NCBI GenBank assembly: GCA_039184335.1
Contig: JBCDBD010000013.1
Coordinates: 1-64,000, forward strand
Length of the DNA: 64,000 nt
Direction of reading: 5' to 3'
Source: JBCDBD01 sp039184335
GTDB lineage: Bacteria; Bacteroidota; Bacteroidia; Flavobacteriales; Flavobacteriaceae
The notes under the pieces are model-generated. The model had not been told where the DNA came from. It saw only the letters and a list, made by a program, of their open reading frames with translations, and ran no database searches. The first letter of the stretch is position 1. The number at the start of each line of letters is the position of its first letter. Of the stretch, positions 24,806 to 33,733 are shown in pieces. The position numbers and the translations under genes are program-made.

Positions 24806-26638
24806 TTACTTATTCTTCTCCGCTTCCATCTTATCTTTTAATGCCTGTAGCTGCGCATTGGCATCACCAAGGGTAGGTGCTGCCTCTTCAGTTGCGGCTG
24901 CCCGCTTTTTGGCTGCTTTTACATTACGCTCTTCTTGTTCTTTAAAAATAGCTGTATGGCTTGCCACAACACGTTTGAAGTCTTTGTTGAACTCTATTAT
25001 CTTAAAATCAACTTCTTCACCCTTGGTCAATTTCTTGCCATCTTCTTTTTCCATATGTCTTGATGGAATAAAGCCTACGATATCTTCATTGAACTTTACC
25101 GTGGCACCTTTGTCTACAATTTCCGTCACAGCTGACCTATGCACACTGCCCTCAGCAAACTCCTTGGCATACTTGTCCCAAGGGTTTTCTGTAGTTTGTT
25201 TGTGCCCTAGGCTCAACTTACGCCCTTCAACATCAAGCTCTAAAACTTCAACTTCCAATTTGTCACCAACTGCAACAAACTCTGATGGATGCTTGATCTT
25301 TTTGGTCCATGAAAGGTCAGAGATGTAAATCAATCCATCAATTCCTTCTTCAAGTTCTACAAAGACACCAAAATTAGTGAAGTTTCTGACTATGCCTTTA
25401 TGTCGTGATCCGACAGGATACTTAGAAGTAATGTCTGTCCAAGGATCTGGTGTTAGTTGTTTGATTCCCAAAGACATTTTTCGTTCTTCACGGTCCAATG
25501 TCAAAACTACGGCCTCGACCTCATCACCAACTTTCACAAAATCCTGTGCGGAACGCAAATGGGTTGACCATGACATTTCAGAAACGTGTATCAAGCCTTC
25601 AACACCATCGGCAACTTCAATAAAAGCACCATAATCTGCAATAACAACGACTTTTCCCTTAACCTTGTCGCCTACTTTGATCTCGTCACCCAGAGCATCC
25701 CAAGGATGTTTCTCCAATTGCTTGAGCCCCAGCTGAATTCGTGATTTATTGTCATCAAAATCCAAGATGACCACATTTAATTTTTGGTCTAACTCAACTA
25801 CTTCATTTGGATGGTTGATCCTACTCCATGAAAGGTCAGTGATATGTACGAGTCCATCAACACCTCCTAGGTCTATGAACACTCCATAAGAAGTGACATT
25901 TTTGACAACCCCTTCAAGCACCTGTCCTTTTTCCAATTGACTGATGATCTCTTTTTTCTGCTCTTCAATATCGGCCTCGATCAACGCTTTGTGCGATACT
26001 ACCACATTCTTGAACTCATGGTTGATCTTGACGACTTTGAATTCCATGGTCTTACCAACATACTGATCGTAATCCCGAATGGGCTTGACATCAATTTGGG
26101 AACCTGGCAAGAATGCCTCAATACCAAATACATCGACTATCATACCCCCTTTGGTTCTGCATTTGACAAAACCTTGTACAATCTCTTCCTTATCGTGGGC
26201 AGCATTGATTCTATCCCAAGCCATGATTGTTCGTGCCTTTCTATGGGACAACACCAGTTGCCCTGTTTTATCTTCACGAATATCAATGAGCACCTCTACT
26301 TTGTCACCCACCTTTAAGTCGGGATTATAGCGAAATTCGTTTAATGAAATGACTCCCTCAGACTTCGCATTGATATCGATGATAGCTTCCCGTTCGGTCA
26401 TATGTACAACCTTGCCTTCTACAACCTCCTCATCTGCCGTATCGACAAAATTCTCTTCAACAAGGGTTTCGAATTCTTGAAGCTTGGTATCATCGACACG
26501 CTCAATGCCCTCTTCATATTTTTCCCAATCAAAATTCTCCAAATATTCCTTGGGGTCTTGTTTGGGGATTTCCGCTTTTGTTTCTTGGATTTCTTCGGTA
26601 GTAGTTTCTACCTCAGGAGTTGTTTTTTCTTCAGCCAT
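24806..26638 (-). CDS. rpsA: 30S ribosomal protein S1
   Basis: 610 residues, longer than the 557 of E. coli because of an acidic N-terminal tail of about 60 residues (KTTPEVETTTEEIQETKAEI). Six S1 OB-fold repeats follow, with the best conserved units marked by VKNVTSYGVFIDLGGVDGL, VIADYGAFIEVADGVEGL and VRNFTNFGVFVELEEGIDG. The C-terminal end is rich in lysine, alanine and glutamate. It binds mRNA and recruits it to the small subunit. A consensus promoter lies about 112 bases upstream. Confidence 0.97.
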   Translation of the reverse strand: MAEEKTTPEVETTTEEIQETKAEIPKQDPKEYLENFDWEKYEEGIERVDDTKLQEFETLVEENFVDTADEEVVEGKVVHMTEREAIIDINAKSEGVISLNEFRYNPDLKVGDKVEVLIDIREDKTGQLVLSHRKARTIMAWDRINAAHDKEEIVQGFVKCRTKGGMIVDVFGIEAFLPGSQIDVKPIRDYDQYVGKTMEFKVVKINHEFKNVVVSHKALIEADIEEQKKEIISQLEKGQVLEGVVKNVTSYGVFIDLGGVDGLVHITDLSWSRINHPNEVVELDQKLNVVILDFDDNKSRIQLGLKQLEKHPWDALGDEIKVGDKVKGKVVVIADYGAFIEVADGVEGLIHVSEMSWSTHLRSAQDFVKVGDEVEAVVLTLDREERKMSLGIKQLTPDPWTDITSKYPVGSRHKGIVRNFTNFGVFVELEEGIDGLIYISDLSWTKKIKHPSEFVAVGDKLEVEVLELDVEGRKLSLGHKQTTENPWDKYAKEFAEGSVHRSAVTEIVDKGATVKFNEDIVGFIPSRHMEKEDGKKLTKGEEVDFKIIEFNKDFKRVVASHTAIFKEQEERNVKAAKKRAAATEEAAPTLGDANAQLQALKDKMEAEKNK

Positions 26639-26749
26639 CTGCTGATTTATTTTGTATTCTACAGCGACACAAGAGTTAAACGATTACTGCAGAAGTTGTT
26701 ATTGTTTTCAATTCCCCTTTCTCTCTTGATTCTTCGTCAAAAAGGAGTG

Positions 26750-26780
26750 CAAAAATACAATTAAATATTTGTTTCACAAA
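26750..26780 (-). promoter_or_regulatory. rpsA promoter, full -33/-7 consensus
   Basis: On the minus strand TTTG (26780-26777), a 19-base spacer and TATTTTTG (26757-26750) match the Bacteroidota consensus. The leader before the rpsA ATG would be about 105 bases, long enough for a regulatory fold, as in the self-regulation of S1 known from other bacteria. Confidence 0.8.
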
Positions 26781-26893
26781 CCGAACCCTCAAAGTTATTG
26801 ATCTCTATATGCTGTTAATAAAAATTAGGCATCAATTGTGACTTTTATGGCTATCTTGTTTCTTAATATTAACCATTAAAAATCACAAGAATT

Positions 26894-27274
26894 ATGAGTG
26901 TTAAAGCAAAATACCAACCTGTTCTTGACTTAGGCCAGAAACTTGGAATCAAAGATGGTGATGTTTCTGAAGATGGAGGGGTACTAAAGTTAAAAGGAGT
27001 CGCCAACACCCCTTATGAAAAGAACGCCATCTGGGATAAAATAAAGGAAATCGGTGGTGAAAGTCCAGCAGATATAAAAGCCAACATTACCGTGGCGGAT
27101 GATTCGGTCTATCATCGACATACCGTCAAAAGTGGGGAGTCTTTAAGCAAAATCGCCAAACATTATTATGGTGATGCCATGAAATACAATGAAATCTTTA
27201 AGGCAAACACTACTATTCTTGATAATCCCGATTTAATCCATCCCGATCAGGTTTTGGTGATTCCAAACCCATGA
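26894..27274 (+). CDS. BON-LysM domain protein
   Basis: 126 residues. A BON domain (about 15-65: LKLKGVANTPYEKNAIWDKI) is followed by a LysM domain (about 75-124: HTVKSGESLSKIAKHYYGD ... HPDQVLVIPNP). No signal peptide is present, so it probably acts in the cytoplasm like the related YgaU (Kbp), which binds potassium in E. coli; that function is not shown here. It stands alone, divergent from rpsA, and ends at a perfect palindrome terminator shared with cmk. Confidence 0.92.
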   Translation: MSVKAKYQPVLDLGQKLGIKDGDVSEDGGVLKLKGVANTPYEKNAIWDKIKEIGGESPADIKANITVADDSVYHRHTVKSGESLSKIAKHYYGDAMKYNEIFKANTTILDNPDLIHPDQVLVIPNP

Positions 27275-27291
27275 CCATTTGAAATCTGGGC

Positions 27292-27327
27292 ATAACAAAG
27301 GGCGGCCATATGGCCGCCCTTTGTTAT
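27292..27327. terminator. Perfect 36-base palindrome, bidirectional terminator
   Basis: All 18 base pairs match: ATAACAAAGGGCGGCCAT facing its complement. It lies between the convergent BON-LysM gene and cmk, and the cmk stop codon (TAA, 27326-27324) is part of the hairpin. It should end transcripts from both sides. Confidence 0.85.
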
Positions 27328-28022
27328 TCGTCCCTATTTATTATTCGAAGGGCATATCTATAGATTCGTTCAAATTGCTCATCCAAGCCCATATCACTAT
27401 TGTCAAATTCAATTGCATCGGTAGCCTTCACCAGAGGGGAAATCGCCCTATGGGTATCAATATAGTCCCTTTCTGCAACATTTTTCAACACCTCTGCATA
27501 GGTCACTTCAGATTGCCCCCGATCTATCAACTCTTTATACCTACGGTGTGCCCGTTTTTCAGGTGAAGCTGTCATAAATATTTTTAGCTCTGCATCTGGA
27601 AATACCACAGTGCCGATATCACGGCCATCCATGACCATTCCCTTGGTCTTTCCCATTGCTTTTTGCATCTCAACGAGCATTTCACGTACTTCTTTGATGG
27701 CAGCAACTTTGCTGACATGCTTAGATATCTTCATGGTTCTGATCTCTTGCTCTGCATTTTCCCCATTCAGGTATATTTCTGATTGTCCAGTTTCTGTATT
27801 GGGTACAAATTTTAATTCAATATGGGGCAATGAGGCGGTCAAAGCGGGAACATCAACCTCGCCATTGACAAAAAAATCGTTTCGCAATGTATATAAGGTG
27901 ACAGCACGGTACATCGCACCAGTGTCAACATAGGCATAATCGAGGGTTTTGGCCAAGTGTTTCGCTATCGTACTCTTACCCGTGGAAGAATAGCCATCTA
28001 TCGCAATTGTGATTTTTTGCAT
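27324..28022 (-). CDS. cmk: (d)CMP kinase
   Basis: 232 residues from the ATG at 28022. It phosphorylates CMP and dCMP. The P-loop is IAIDGYSSTGKSTIA; YVDTGAMYRAVTLY and GMVMDGRDIGTVVFPDAELKIF are typical. It is transcribed after lon with a 20-base gap. Its stop codon lies in the terminator palindrome. Confidence 0.96.
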   Translation of the reverse strand: MQKITIAIDGYSSTGKSTIAKHLAKTLDYAYVDTGAMYRAVTLYTLRNDFFVNGEVDVPALTASLPHIELKFVPNTETGQSEIYLNGENAEQEIRTMKISKHVSKVAAIKEVREMLVEMQKAMGKTKGMVMDGRDIGTVVFPDAELKIFMTASPEKRAHRRYKELIDRGQSEVTYAEVLKNVAERDYIDTHRAISPLVKATDAIEFDNSDMGLDEQFERIYRYALRIINRDE

Positions 28023-28042
28023 CACCTAAAAATAACCAGAAT

Positions 28043-30526
28043 TTATGGACCTAAGGGCCAAAGCTTCTTGGGGTTTTTAACTTTCTGGTTGGTCAATGCA
28101 ATTTCAATAACTTCACTCATATCATGAACAAAATGAAATTGTAATCCCTTTACATATTCCAACTTGATTTCTTGGATATCCTTTCTATTGTCTTCACTGA
28201 GAATAATTTCTTTGATACGTGCTCTTTTGGCCGCCAGTATCTTTTCCTTGATCCCACCAACAGGAAGTACCTTACCCCGCAATGTTATCTCACCGGTCAT
28301 GGCCAAACTCTTTTTAACCTTGCGCTGTGTGAACAACGAAACCAAAGAGGTCAACATGGTGATACCGGCACTTGGCCCATCTTTCGGGGTAGCCCCTTCG
28401 GGAACATGGATATGAACGTTATATTGATCGAACACGTCGGCACCAATACCAAAACTATCGGCATTTGATTTAATATACTCCATTGCTATGGTAGCAGATT
28501 CTTTCATTACCTTTCCGAGATTACCTGTAATGTTCAAGGCACCCTTACCTTTCGAAAGTATGGATTCAATGAACAATATATCGCCACCGACACTCGTCCA
28601 GGCCAATCCGGTGACTACTCCTGCCACTTCATTGTTCTCATATTTGTCACGTTCCAATCGTGCAGGTCCCAGAACTTTTTCAATGATCGCATTGGTTACC
28701 TTAACATTATATGCTTCTTCGATTGCAATGTTTTTGGCTGCATACCGCACCATTTTAGCCAATTGTTTTTCCAAGCTTCTCACTCCAGACTCCCGGGTAT
28801 ACCCTTCAACTATTTTCTCTAACTGCGGCTTTCCAATTTTCAAGTCCTTATTGGAAAGGCCGTGTTCCTGCAATTGCTTGGGAAGTAAATGTTTTTTGGC
28901 AATCTCTATTTTTTCTTCAATGGTGTAGCCTGTTACGTTGATGATTTCCATACGATCGCGAAGCGCTGGCTGTATGGTACCCAAATTGTTCGCGGTAGCT
29001 ATAAACATGACCTTCGAAAGATCATAGCCCATCTCCAAAAAGTTATCGTAAAACTCGCTGTTCTGTTCTGGATCCAAAACTTCAAGCATAGCGGATGATG
29101 GATCGCCCTGGTGACTGTTTGAAAGCTTGTCGATTTCATCCAATATAAACACGGGGTTCGAAGTACCGGCCTTTTTGATACTCTGAATGATTCGGCCTGG
29201 CATTGCCCCAATATATGTTTTTCTATGTCCTCTAATCTCAGCTTCATCGCGAAGACCTCCCAATGACATTCGTACATATTCCCTACCCAAGGCTTCGGCT
29301 ATCGATTTTCCCAATGAGGTCTTGCCGACTCCTGGAGGGCCATATAGACAGAGAATAGGGGATTTCATGTCATTCCGCAATTTTAAGACTGCTAAATACT
29401 CTATGATACGGCGTTTTACATCTTCTAGACCGTAATGGTCGCGATTCAAAATCTTTTGTGCCCTTTTTAGGTCAAACCTGTCTTTTGAAAACTCGTCCCA
29501 AGGTAATTCCAAAAACAAATCCAAATAATTGCGCTGTATCGAATATTCAGCAACCTGTGGATTCATGCGTTGCATCTTCCCCAATTCCTTTTCAAAGTGG
29601 TCCTTTATTTTCTTTGACCATTTTTTTTCTTTTGCTTTTTGCCGCATTTCATCAACTTCTTCCTCATAAGAGATGCCACCCAACTCTTCCTGTATCGTCT
29701 TCATTTGCTGATGAAGAAAATATTCACGCTGCTGTTGGTCCATATCATGGCGCACCTTTGACTGAATATCATTCTTCAGCTCCAACTTCTGGAGCTCTAA
29801 GTTCATATATTTTAAGGTGGCCAGTGCACGGTCTTGCAGATTCTCAATTTCAAGCAGTTTCTGTTTCTCATTGACCGAAAGGTTAAGGTTTGACGAAACA
29901 AAATTGATGAGAAAAGAGTTGCTCTGAATATTTTTAATGGCGAAAGTGGCCTCACTAGGGATATTCGGATTATCTCTGATGATCTTAAAGGCCAATTCTT
30001 TGATAGAATCAATTATTGCTAAAAATTCTTTACTGGTCTGGTCTGGTCTAACCTCATTGGCTTCCCGTATCGTTGCTGTCATGTATGGCTTTTCGGTAAT
30101 CACCTGCGCAATTTCAAAACGCTTTTTGCCTTGGATTATGACTGTGGTATTGCCATCGGGCATCTGCAACACCCTTAATATTCGGGCAACGGTTCCCAAT
30201 GTGTTGATATCTTTTACCCTCGGATTTTCAGTTTCCTCATCCTTCTGTGAGACAACCCCAATAGTCTTTGAACCATTATTGGCATCCTTGATCAAATTGA
30301 TGGATTTGTCCCTTCCAGCAGTAATCGGTATAACGACCCCTGGAAACAAAACAGTGTTGCGCAACGGCAATACAGGTAAGGTCTCTGGTAAGACCTCATT
30401 GTTCATTTCCTCTTCATCTTCAGGTGTTAATAACGGTATCAATTCAGCATCTTCATCGATACCCTGTAAAGACATATTGTCAAAATTCGAAAATTTTAAT
30501 ACTCCCATATCATGTGTTTCGGTCAT
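28043..30526 (-). CDS. lon: Lon protease (LonA)
   Basis: 827 residues, typical of LonA. N-terminal substrate-binding domain with LPVLPLRNTVLFPGVVIPI, AAA+ Walker A LYGPPGVGKTSLGKS, Walker B FILDEIDKLS, and protease domain with the catalytic serine in PKDGPSAGITM and the lysine in LPVGGIKEKILAAKRA. It degrades misfolded and regulatory proteins in the cytoplasm. The ATG at 30526 is used. It is followed by cmk on the same transcript. Confidence 0.97.
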   Translation of the reverse strand: MTETHDMGVLKFSNFDNMSLQGIDEDAELIPLLTPEDEEEMNNEVLPETLPVLPLRNTVLFPGVVIPITAGRDKSINLIKDANNGSKTIGVVSQKDEETENPRVKDINTLGTVARILRVLQMPDGNTTVIIQGKKRFEIAQVITEKPYMTATIREANEVRPDQTSKEFLAIIDSIKELAFKIIRDNPNIPSEATFAIKNIQSNSFLINFVSSNLNLSVNEKQKLLEIENLQDRALATLKYMNLELQKLELKNDIQSKVRHDMDQQQREYFLHQQMKTIQEELGGISYEEEVDEMRQKAKEKKWSKKIKDHFEKELGKMQRMNPQVAEYSIQRNYLDLFLELPWDEFSKDRFDLKRAQKILNRDHYGLEDVKRRIIEYLAVLKLRNDMKSPILCLYGPPGVGKTSLGKSIAEALGREYVRMSLGGLRDEAEIRGHRKTYIGAMPGRIIQSIKKAGTSNPVFILDEIDKLSNSHQGDPSSAMLEVLDPEQNSEFYDNFLEMGYDLSKVMFIATANNLGTIQPALRDRMEIINVTGYTIEEKIEIAKKHLLPKQLQEHGLSNKDLKIGKPQLEKIVEGYTRESGVRSLEKQLAKMVRYAAKNIAIEEAYNVKVTNAIIEKVLGPARLERDKYENNEVAGVVTGLAWTSVGGDILFIESILSKGKGALNITGNLGKVMKESATIAMEYIKSNADSFGIGADVFDQYNVHIHVPEGATPKDGPSAGITMLTSLVSLFTQRKVKKSLAMTGEITLRGKVLPVGGIKEKILAAKRARIKEIILSEDNRKDIQEIKLEYVKGLQFHFVHDMSEVIEIALTNQKVKNPKKLWPLGP

Positions 30527-30729
30527 TCTGTCATCAATATGAAGTCTCTCTTAACGGTTAAAAGTAGACCCCACTTTTCAAAACCCTTTAAAAACAAGGG
30601 ATTGAAAAACAAAACAACCATTTTTTATTCTACTTTGAACAATTGTTATGCCATGAAGGATAAAAACTTTACCGAAAAAGTGTAACAGAAAAAAAACTGT
30701 TTCATCTATTATACAAACCATTCGACTTT
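30527..30729. other. Divergent intergenic region between lon and an ECF sigma gene
   Basis: 203 bases that must hold two promoters. No full consensus was found; a TACTTTTA box upstream of lon and a TACTTTGA upstream of the sigma gene are weak candidates. Confidence 0.4.
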
Positions 30730-31287
30730 TTGAGCCACCAAAATGAACATACTGACGCATTGTTGCAATTGTGTCTAGAAGGGAAACAAAGTGCACAACT
30801 GGAAATTTACAATCGGTATTACAAGGCCATGTACAATATTGCCTTACGAATTGTAAAACATACGGCAGAGGCCGAAGATGTCATGCAAGAATCGTTTTTA
30901 AACGCGTTTACGAAACTGCATACATTCAAAGGCGAAGTCACCTTCGGGGCTTGGTTAAAAAGAATTGTGATAAACAACAGTATCTATCATTATAGAAAAC
31001 AGCAAAAAAACAAAGCTGTGGATTTAGATGAGGTAATGTACAAGGTCGAAGATAATGATGGGGTTGACTTGGATTACAATGGTTTTACGGAACTGAAGGC
31101 TCAAAAAGTGATGGAAACCATGAAATGCTTAAAAGACAATTACAGAGTTTCTTTGACCTTACACCTTATTGAAGGGTATGATTATGAAGAAATAAGTACA
31201 ATTATGGATATCAGTTATGCCAATTGTAGAACGACAATTTCTAGAGCCAAAGAAAGTCTGAGAAAAAAATTGTTGGTAAATATTTGA
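30730..31287 (+). CDS. ECF-family RNA polymerase sigma factor
   Basis: 185 residues. Region 2 is LEIYNRYYKAMYNIALRIV followed by AEAEDVMQESFLNAF, and region 4 is DYEEISTIMDISYANCRTT, with no region 1 or 3. The frame has no upstream ATG; the TTG at 30730 gives a normal N terminus. The next gene overlaps closely and encodes a single-pass membrane protein, so this is a sigma / anti-sigma pair controlling a short operon. The signal is unknown. Confidence 0.92.
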   Translation: MSHQNEHTDALLQLCLEGKQSAQLEIYNRYYKAMYNIALRIVKHTAEAEDVMQESFLNAFTKLHTFKGEVTFGAWLKRIVINNSIYHYRKQQKNKAVDLDEVMYKVEDNDGVDLDYNGFTELKAQKVMETMKCLKDNYRVSLTLHLIEGYDYEEISTIMDISYANCRTTISRAKESLRKKLLVNI

Positions 31288-31289
31288 TT

Positions 31290-31850
31290 ATGAAAAAGGA
31301 CAACATTGAAAAACTGTTTGAACGACTGAGCGGGGAATTTGATTATGAAGAACCCGGAACAGGACATCAAGAACGGTTTTTAGAAAAACTGAACCGATCA
31401 AATAGGGTGATTCCCCTAAAGCAAAAAAAGACCAACTGGTGGAAGATACTTTCAATAGCAGCCTCAATTGCCCTCTTATTTGCCTTGGGTATCCAATGGT
31501 TCAACACTCCCACTACGATTAAAGAGCAAGTGGTGGAAATCGCCCCTGAAGTCTCAGAAACTGAATTTTACTTTGCCAGTCTCATAGAGGAACAGGTTCA
31601 AGAACTGCAAAATGCAAAATCACCAGAAACTGCCAAATTGGTTGATGATACGCTTTTACAACTGAACAGATTGGAGGCTGATTACAATAAACTTGAACAG
31701 GAACTGGTCAATGGTGGTAACAGTAAGATTATTTTGAACGCAATGATCATCAATTTTCAGACCCGAATCGATCTGTTGCGCGAAGTACTGACCAATATCG
31801 ATGAAATAAAAAATTTAAAACCATACAATGATGCGAATTTTACTCTTTAA
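31290..31850 (+). CDS. Putative anti-sigma factor, single-pass membrane protein
   Basis: 186 residues from the ATG at 31290, two bases after the sigma stop. A soluble N-terminal half of about 45 residues (KLFERLSGEFDYEEPGTGHQERF) faces the cytoplasm, one hydrophobic helix (ILSIAASIALLFALGIQWF) crosses the membrane, and the outer part from about 70 is largely helical with coiled-coil character. The layout is that of anti-sigma factors, although no zinc-binding ZAS motif is present. It overlaps the next gene by 23 bases. Confidence 0.82.
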   Translation: MKKDNIEKLFERLSGEFDYEEPGTGHQERFLEKLNRSNRVIPLKQKKTNWWKILSIAASIALLFALGIQWFNTPTTIKEQVVEIAPEVSETEFYFASLIEEQVQELQNAKSPETAKLVDDTLLQLNRLEADYNKLEQELVNGGNSKIILNAMIINFQTRIDLLREVLTNIDEIKNLKPYNDANFTL

Positions 31851-32928
31851 ATATGTAATTCCGATGCTTTTCTTACTGCCATTTGCCCTATTGGCAAATG
31901 AGGATGGTGGAATGAAAGGTAGATACACCAAGGAAAAAACGATAAAACGTGAGTTCGATGTGAATTCAGATGCCCTTTTCAAAGTCAAAAACAGTTATGG
32001 CAACCTAAACCTCACTTCTTGGGACCAAAACAAGGTGATGATCGAAGTACATATCAAAACCAACGGAAACAATGAAGACCGTGTACAAGACCGTTTAGAG
32101 GAGATTAATGTTGATTTTGAAAATACCAGTAGTGTCGTTTCGGCCATCACCCGATTTGGAAACAGAAGCAATAACTGGAAGGGATGGAACTGGGGTAAGC
32201 GGAACAATGTTAACGTACAGGTCAATTATACCATAAAGCTCCCTGTCAAGAACAGTGTACATTTAAGTAATGATTACGGAAACATCTATCTTGATAGAAT
32301 TGATGGCCATGCAAAAATAAGTTGTGACTACGGAAAGATGGAAATTGGTGAACTACGCGGTAGAAACAACGAACTGCGTTTTGACTATACTTCGCGTTCT
32401 ACCTTTGAATATGTCAACAGTGCTGAAATTATTGCAGATTATTCTGGGTTCACCATTGAAAAAGCAGGCGATCTTACCGTACGTGCCGATTATACGAACT
32501 CTGTTGTGAAAGAGATGGGAAATTTAGATTACTCAAGTGATTATGGGTCGATACAAGTCGATAACGTGAAAAATGTAAAAGGAAACGGAGACTATATTGG
32601 CGTAAAACTTGGGAAAGTGAATGGTAATATCGAAATAACTGCAGATTATGGGTCAGTGAAAATCTCAAAAATGGCATCAGATGCTGGTGATGTGAACATT
32701 AGAACCGATTATACCGGAATCAAGATTGGATACGATCCTAATTACCATTTTGATTTTGACATCACCACGGAATATGCAGGCGTCAGTGGAATCAACGACT
32801 TCGAAATTCAGGTTAGAAAAGAGAAATCAAGCGAAAGATACTATAACGGATACTACGGTGATGATAACTCAGGAAATGTAGTCTATATCAACAGTGAATA
32901 CGGTGGAATCTCATTCTACAAAAATTAA
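31828..32928 (+). CDS. Exported repeat protein, DUF4097-like
   Basis: 366 residues. A signal peptide (LFKYVIPMLFLLPFALLA) is followed by a long array of short repeats of about 20 residues built around DYG or DYT (LSNDYGNIYLDRI, ISCDYGKMEIGEL, RADYTNSVVKEM, SSDYGSIQVDNV, TADYGSVKISKM). Such repeats form a right-handed beta-helix in DUF4097 adhesin-like proteins. Third gene of the sigma operon; its start overlaps the anti-sigma gene. It is likely a periplasmic or surface target of the sigma factor. Confidence 0.8.
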   Translation: MMRILLFKYVIPMLFLLPFALLANEDGGMKGRYTKEKTIKREFDVNSDALFKVKNSYGNLNLTSWDQNKVMIEVHIKTNGNNEDRVQDRLEEINVDFENTSSVVSAITRFGNRSNNWKGWNWGKRNNVNVQVNYTIKLPVKNSVHLSNDYGNIYLDRIDGHAKISCDYGKMEIGELRGRNNELRFDYTSRSTFEYVNSAEIIADYSGFTIEKAGDLTVRADYTNSVVKEMGNLDYSSDYGSIQVDNVKNVKGNGDYIGVKLGKVNGNIEITADYGSVKISKMASDAGDVNIRTDYTGIKIGYDPNYHFDFDITTEYAGVSGINDFEIQVRKEKSSERYYNGYYGDDNSGNVVYINSEYGGISFYKN

Positions 32929-32953
32929 TAATCAAAAAACTAAAAACACAATC

Positions 32954-33679
32954 ATGAGAAAATTAGTTACACTTGGCTTCGCCCTATGTATTACCGCATC
33001 AATCAGTGCACAATGGGGCAAAAGGGTCAAAGGAAATGGAAATGTGGTAACCATTGAACGTTCTGTTGGCGATTATGATGCCATAGCTGTTGCAGGTTGG
33101 TTTGATGTAGAACTGGTCGATGGCAAAGAAGGGGAACTGACATTAAAAGGAGAAGAGAACCTCTTAAGCTACATCAAGACCGAAGTTAAAAATGGCAAAT
33201 TGGTCGTCAAGGTAGAGAAAGGTGTCAATCTAAGGCCTTCAAACTGGAATTCAGGGATTTATGTTACAGTACCCATTGAGCGTATAGATGCGGCGAGTTT
33301 ATCCGGTTCGGGTGATATCGTGGGCAGTACAACCATCAAGACCGATACTTTTGACACCAGTATCTCTGGATCTGGCGATATGACCCTAAAGGTAGAGGCA
33401 AACAGCGTGACTGCTTCTATGTCTGGTTCAGGGGATATCAGCCTTAGTGGAAAAACGACAGATTTTGATGTGTCTGTCTCTGGATCTGGCGATATCAAGG
33501 CCTATGGTTTGGAAGCGGAGTTTGTAGAAGCCCAAGTATCAGGTTCTGCTGACATTAAGGTCACTGCCAATCAAATGTTGAAAGCCAGGGTATCAGGATC
33601 TGGGGATATCAGTTACAAAGGAAATCCAAAGAAAATAGATACCAAAACTTCGGGTTCGGGAGACATCAGTAGTTACTAA
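32954..33679 (+). CDS. Exported GIN-domain (DUF2807) protein
   Basis: 241 residues from the ATG at 32954; the longer frame starts inside the previous gene. Signal peptide RKLVTLGFALCITASISAQ. The body has seven near-identical turns of SGSGD type (AASLSGSGDIVG, TSISGSGDMTL, SMSGSGDISL, SVSGSGDIKA, QVSGSADIKV, RVSGSGDISY, KTSGSGDISS), a beta-helix solenoid. GIN proteins are common at the surface of Bacteroidota and have no known activity. It closes the sigma operon and is followed by a bidirectional terminator. Confidence 0.88.
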   Translation: MRKLVTLGFALCITASISAQWGKRVKGNGNVVTIERSVGDYDAIAVAGWFDVELVDGKEGELTLKGEENLLSYIKTEVKNGKLVVKVEKGVNLRPSNWNSGIYVTVPIERIDAASLSGSGDIVGSTTIKTDTFDTSISGSGDMTLKVEANSVTASMSGSGDISLSGKTTDFDVSVSGSGDIKAYGLEAEFVEAQVSGSADIKVTANQMLKARVSGSGDISYKGNPKKIDTKTSGSGDISSY

Positions 33680-33703
33680 AAAACAACCATCTATCAAAAA
33701 CGG

Positions 33704-33733
33704 AAAAAAGACCCTTTTACGAAAGGGTCTTTT
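33704..33733. terminator. Hairpin terminator between GIN gene and MFS gene
   Basis: AAAAAGACCCTT faces AAGGGTCTTTTT-type sequence around a loop that contains the stop codon of the MFS gene (TAA, 33719-33717, minus). It is T-rich on both sides and should end both convergent transcripts. Confidence 0.8.

Noticed and set aside
33000..33679. SGSGD repeats as a DNA-level tandem repeat or CRISPR-like array
   Set aside because: The repeats are conserved as protein and vary at the DNA level; no spacers.
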